5,344 nt of DNA from Desulfohalobiaceae bacterium (GTDB lineage: Bacteria; Desulfobacterota; Desulfovibrionia; Desulfovibrionales; Desulfothermaceae). The stretch is taken from positions 1 to 5,344 of the forward strand of contig JAIPER010000274.1 in the NCBI GenBank assembly GCA_021737115.1, written 5' to 3'. Both the position numbers and the translations under genes were made by a program. The notes under the pieces were generated by a model. The model had not been told where the DNA came from. It saw nothing but the letters and a program-made list of their open reading frames with translations, and searched no databases. Shown here piece by piece: positions 4,641 through 5,344 of the stretch; position 1 is the stretch's first letter; each line of letters begins with the position of its first letter.

Positions 4641-5344
4641 GTGTCTTATGCTTGGCGCAAGTTTCTCCGCAAAAAAGTGGCTGTTACTGCGGCCGGAGTT
4701 CTGGCCGTCATTATTTTCGCAGCTGTTTTTGCGCCCTTGTTAGCTCCTCATGACCCGTATGAACAGTTCTTTGAGGGATTATCCCTCCAGGGGGCTCCTC
4801 TGCCTCCGTCTGCAGATTTTTTTTTGGGAACGGACCTTCTGGGTCGTGATCTTCTGTCTCGTTTACTTTATGGTGCCCGTACTTCCCTGATTATTGGTGT
4901 CGTAGCCAATGGAGTGGCAGTCCTTTTGGGTACGTTTCTGGGTGTGATCGGGGGATATGTCGGCGGCTTCATCGGTGGTGCGGTCATGCGTTTTACCGAT
5001 CTGATGATGGCCTTTCCTGCTTTGTTGCTGGCCATCGCCCTGGCGGCCATCTTCTCACCCAGTCTCTGGATTGTGGCCCTGGTCATTGCACTGGTAAACT
5101 GGGTCTGGGTAGCCCGGGTGATCTATGCGCAGACGCGCTCACTGGCAGAAAGCGAGTTCATAGAAGCCGTCCGTTCTCTGGGGGCGAGCTGGCCCCGCAT
5201 CCTCTTTCTGCACGTAATACCGCATTTGGCACCTACCGTTTTCGTCTGGGCGACCCTGGGCATTTCGACCACAGTACTTTTAGAAGCCACCCTTTCTTTT
5301 CTGGGTATAGGAGTGAGGCCGCCCATGCCTTCCTGGGGCGGCAT
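4641..5344 (+). CDS. ABC transporter permease, DppC/OppC family (3' end outside window)
   Basis: Inner-membrane permease subunit of a peptide/nickel-type ABC importer (binding-protein-dependent). The first 234 codons are visible; the family usually has about 280-300. The N-terminus (WRKFLRKK) is cytoplasmic and TM1 spans about 13-35. It is followed by LLAPHDPY, the family signature LGTDLLGRDLLSRLLYGARTS (62-82), several further membrane segments, and the EAA loop (EAVRSLGAS at 175-183 through HVIPH), which docks on the ATPase. FLGIGVRPPMPSWG near the edge is also typical. GTG 4641 is chosen for its N-terminus; ribosome binding is modest (AGGGA 4625-4629, or TAGAG 4630-4634). A T9 run (4817-4825) sits in frame. 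DppC-type genes normally follow a DppB-type gene and none is here, so the operon is oddly ordered or DppB is elsewhere. Substrate unknown. Confidence 0.93.
   Translation, partial: MSYAWRKFLRKKVAVTAAGVLAVIIFAAVFAPLLAPHDPYEQFFEGLSLQGAPLPPSADFFLGTDLLGRDLLSRLLYGARTSLIIGVVANGVAVLLGTFLGVIGGYVGGFIGGAVMRFTDLMMAFPALLLAIALAAIFSPSLWIVALVIALVNWVWVARVIYAQTRSLAESEFIEAVRSLGASWPRILFLHVIPHLAPTVFVWATLGISTTVLLEATLSFLGIGVRPPMPSWGG

Overview
The window looks like bacterial chromosome from a Gram-negative organism. It carries the end of an RND efflux pump and a TolC-type outer-membrane lipoprotein, both of which need an outer membrane. The genes are moderately GC-rich and the spacers AT-rich. The spacer after the pump gene holds a GGTTCNN heptamer array and a CCACGAAG/CTTTGTGG inverted repeat. 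From memory these resemble short spacer repeats of Desulfobacterota and related environmental genomes; that lineage guess is weak.

Layout. (1) 1-525, plus: C-terminal part of an HAE1-type RND inner-membrane pump, cut by the left edge. (2) 526-782: a spacer with a GC hairpin, a 7-bp tandem repeat and an inverted repeat. (3) 783-2432, plus: a TolC-family outer-membrane factor with a lipoprotein signal, the likely exit duct for pump 1. Its N-terminus is ambiguous because an alternative ATG frame with a better signal peptide joins it at a T7 run. (4) 2521-3270, plus: a stand-alone flavin/pyridine-nucleotide oxidoreductase of the ferredoxin-reductase superfamily, with a candidate promoter of its own. 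(5) 3272-4129, minus: an aldo/keto reductase with a full catalytic tetrad, convergent with gene 4 and only 1 nt from it. (6) 4130-4640: a divergent AT-rich control region of about 510 bp, dense in inverted repeats, with candidate promoters and a strong intrinsic terminator. (7) 4641 to the right edge, plus: a DppC/OppC-type ABC permease starting at GTG, cut by the edge.

How the genes relate. Genes 1 and 3 form one functional unit, a tripartite efflux pump; the adaptor is presumably left of the window. Genes 4 and 5 are both NAD(P)-linked redox enzymes, but nothing in the sequence ties them together beyond adjacency. Gene 7 probably begins a peptide, nickel or similar uptake operon that runs off the window.

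The coding content is ordinary. The part most worth a second look is the leader of the permease gene. There an intrinsic terminator lies about 30 bp before the start codon, and its 5' arm can pair instead with an upstream segment, the 1:2 / 2:3 / 3:4 geometry of a transcription attenuator. Second are the 14-bp near-perfect inverted repeat beside the aldo/keto reductase ribosome-binding site and the T7 run in the TolC signal-peptide region. I found no CRISPR array, tRNA, rRNA, transposase or clearly new protein system.
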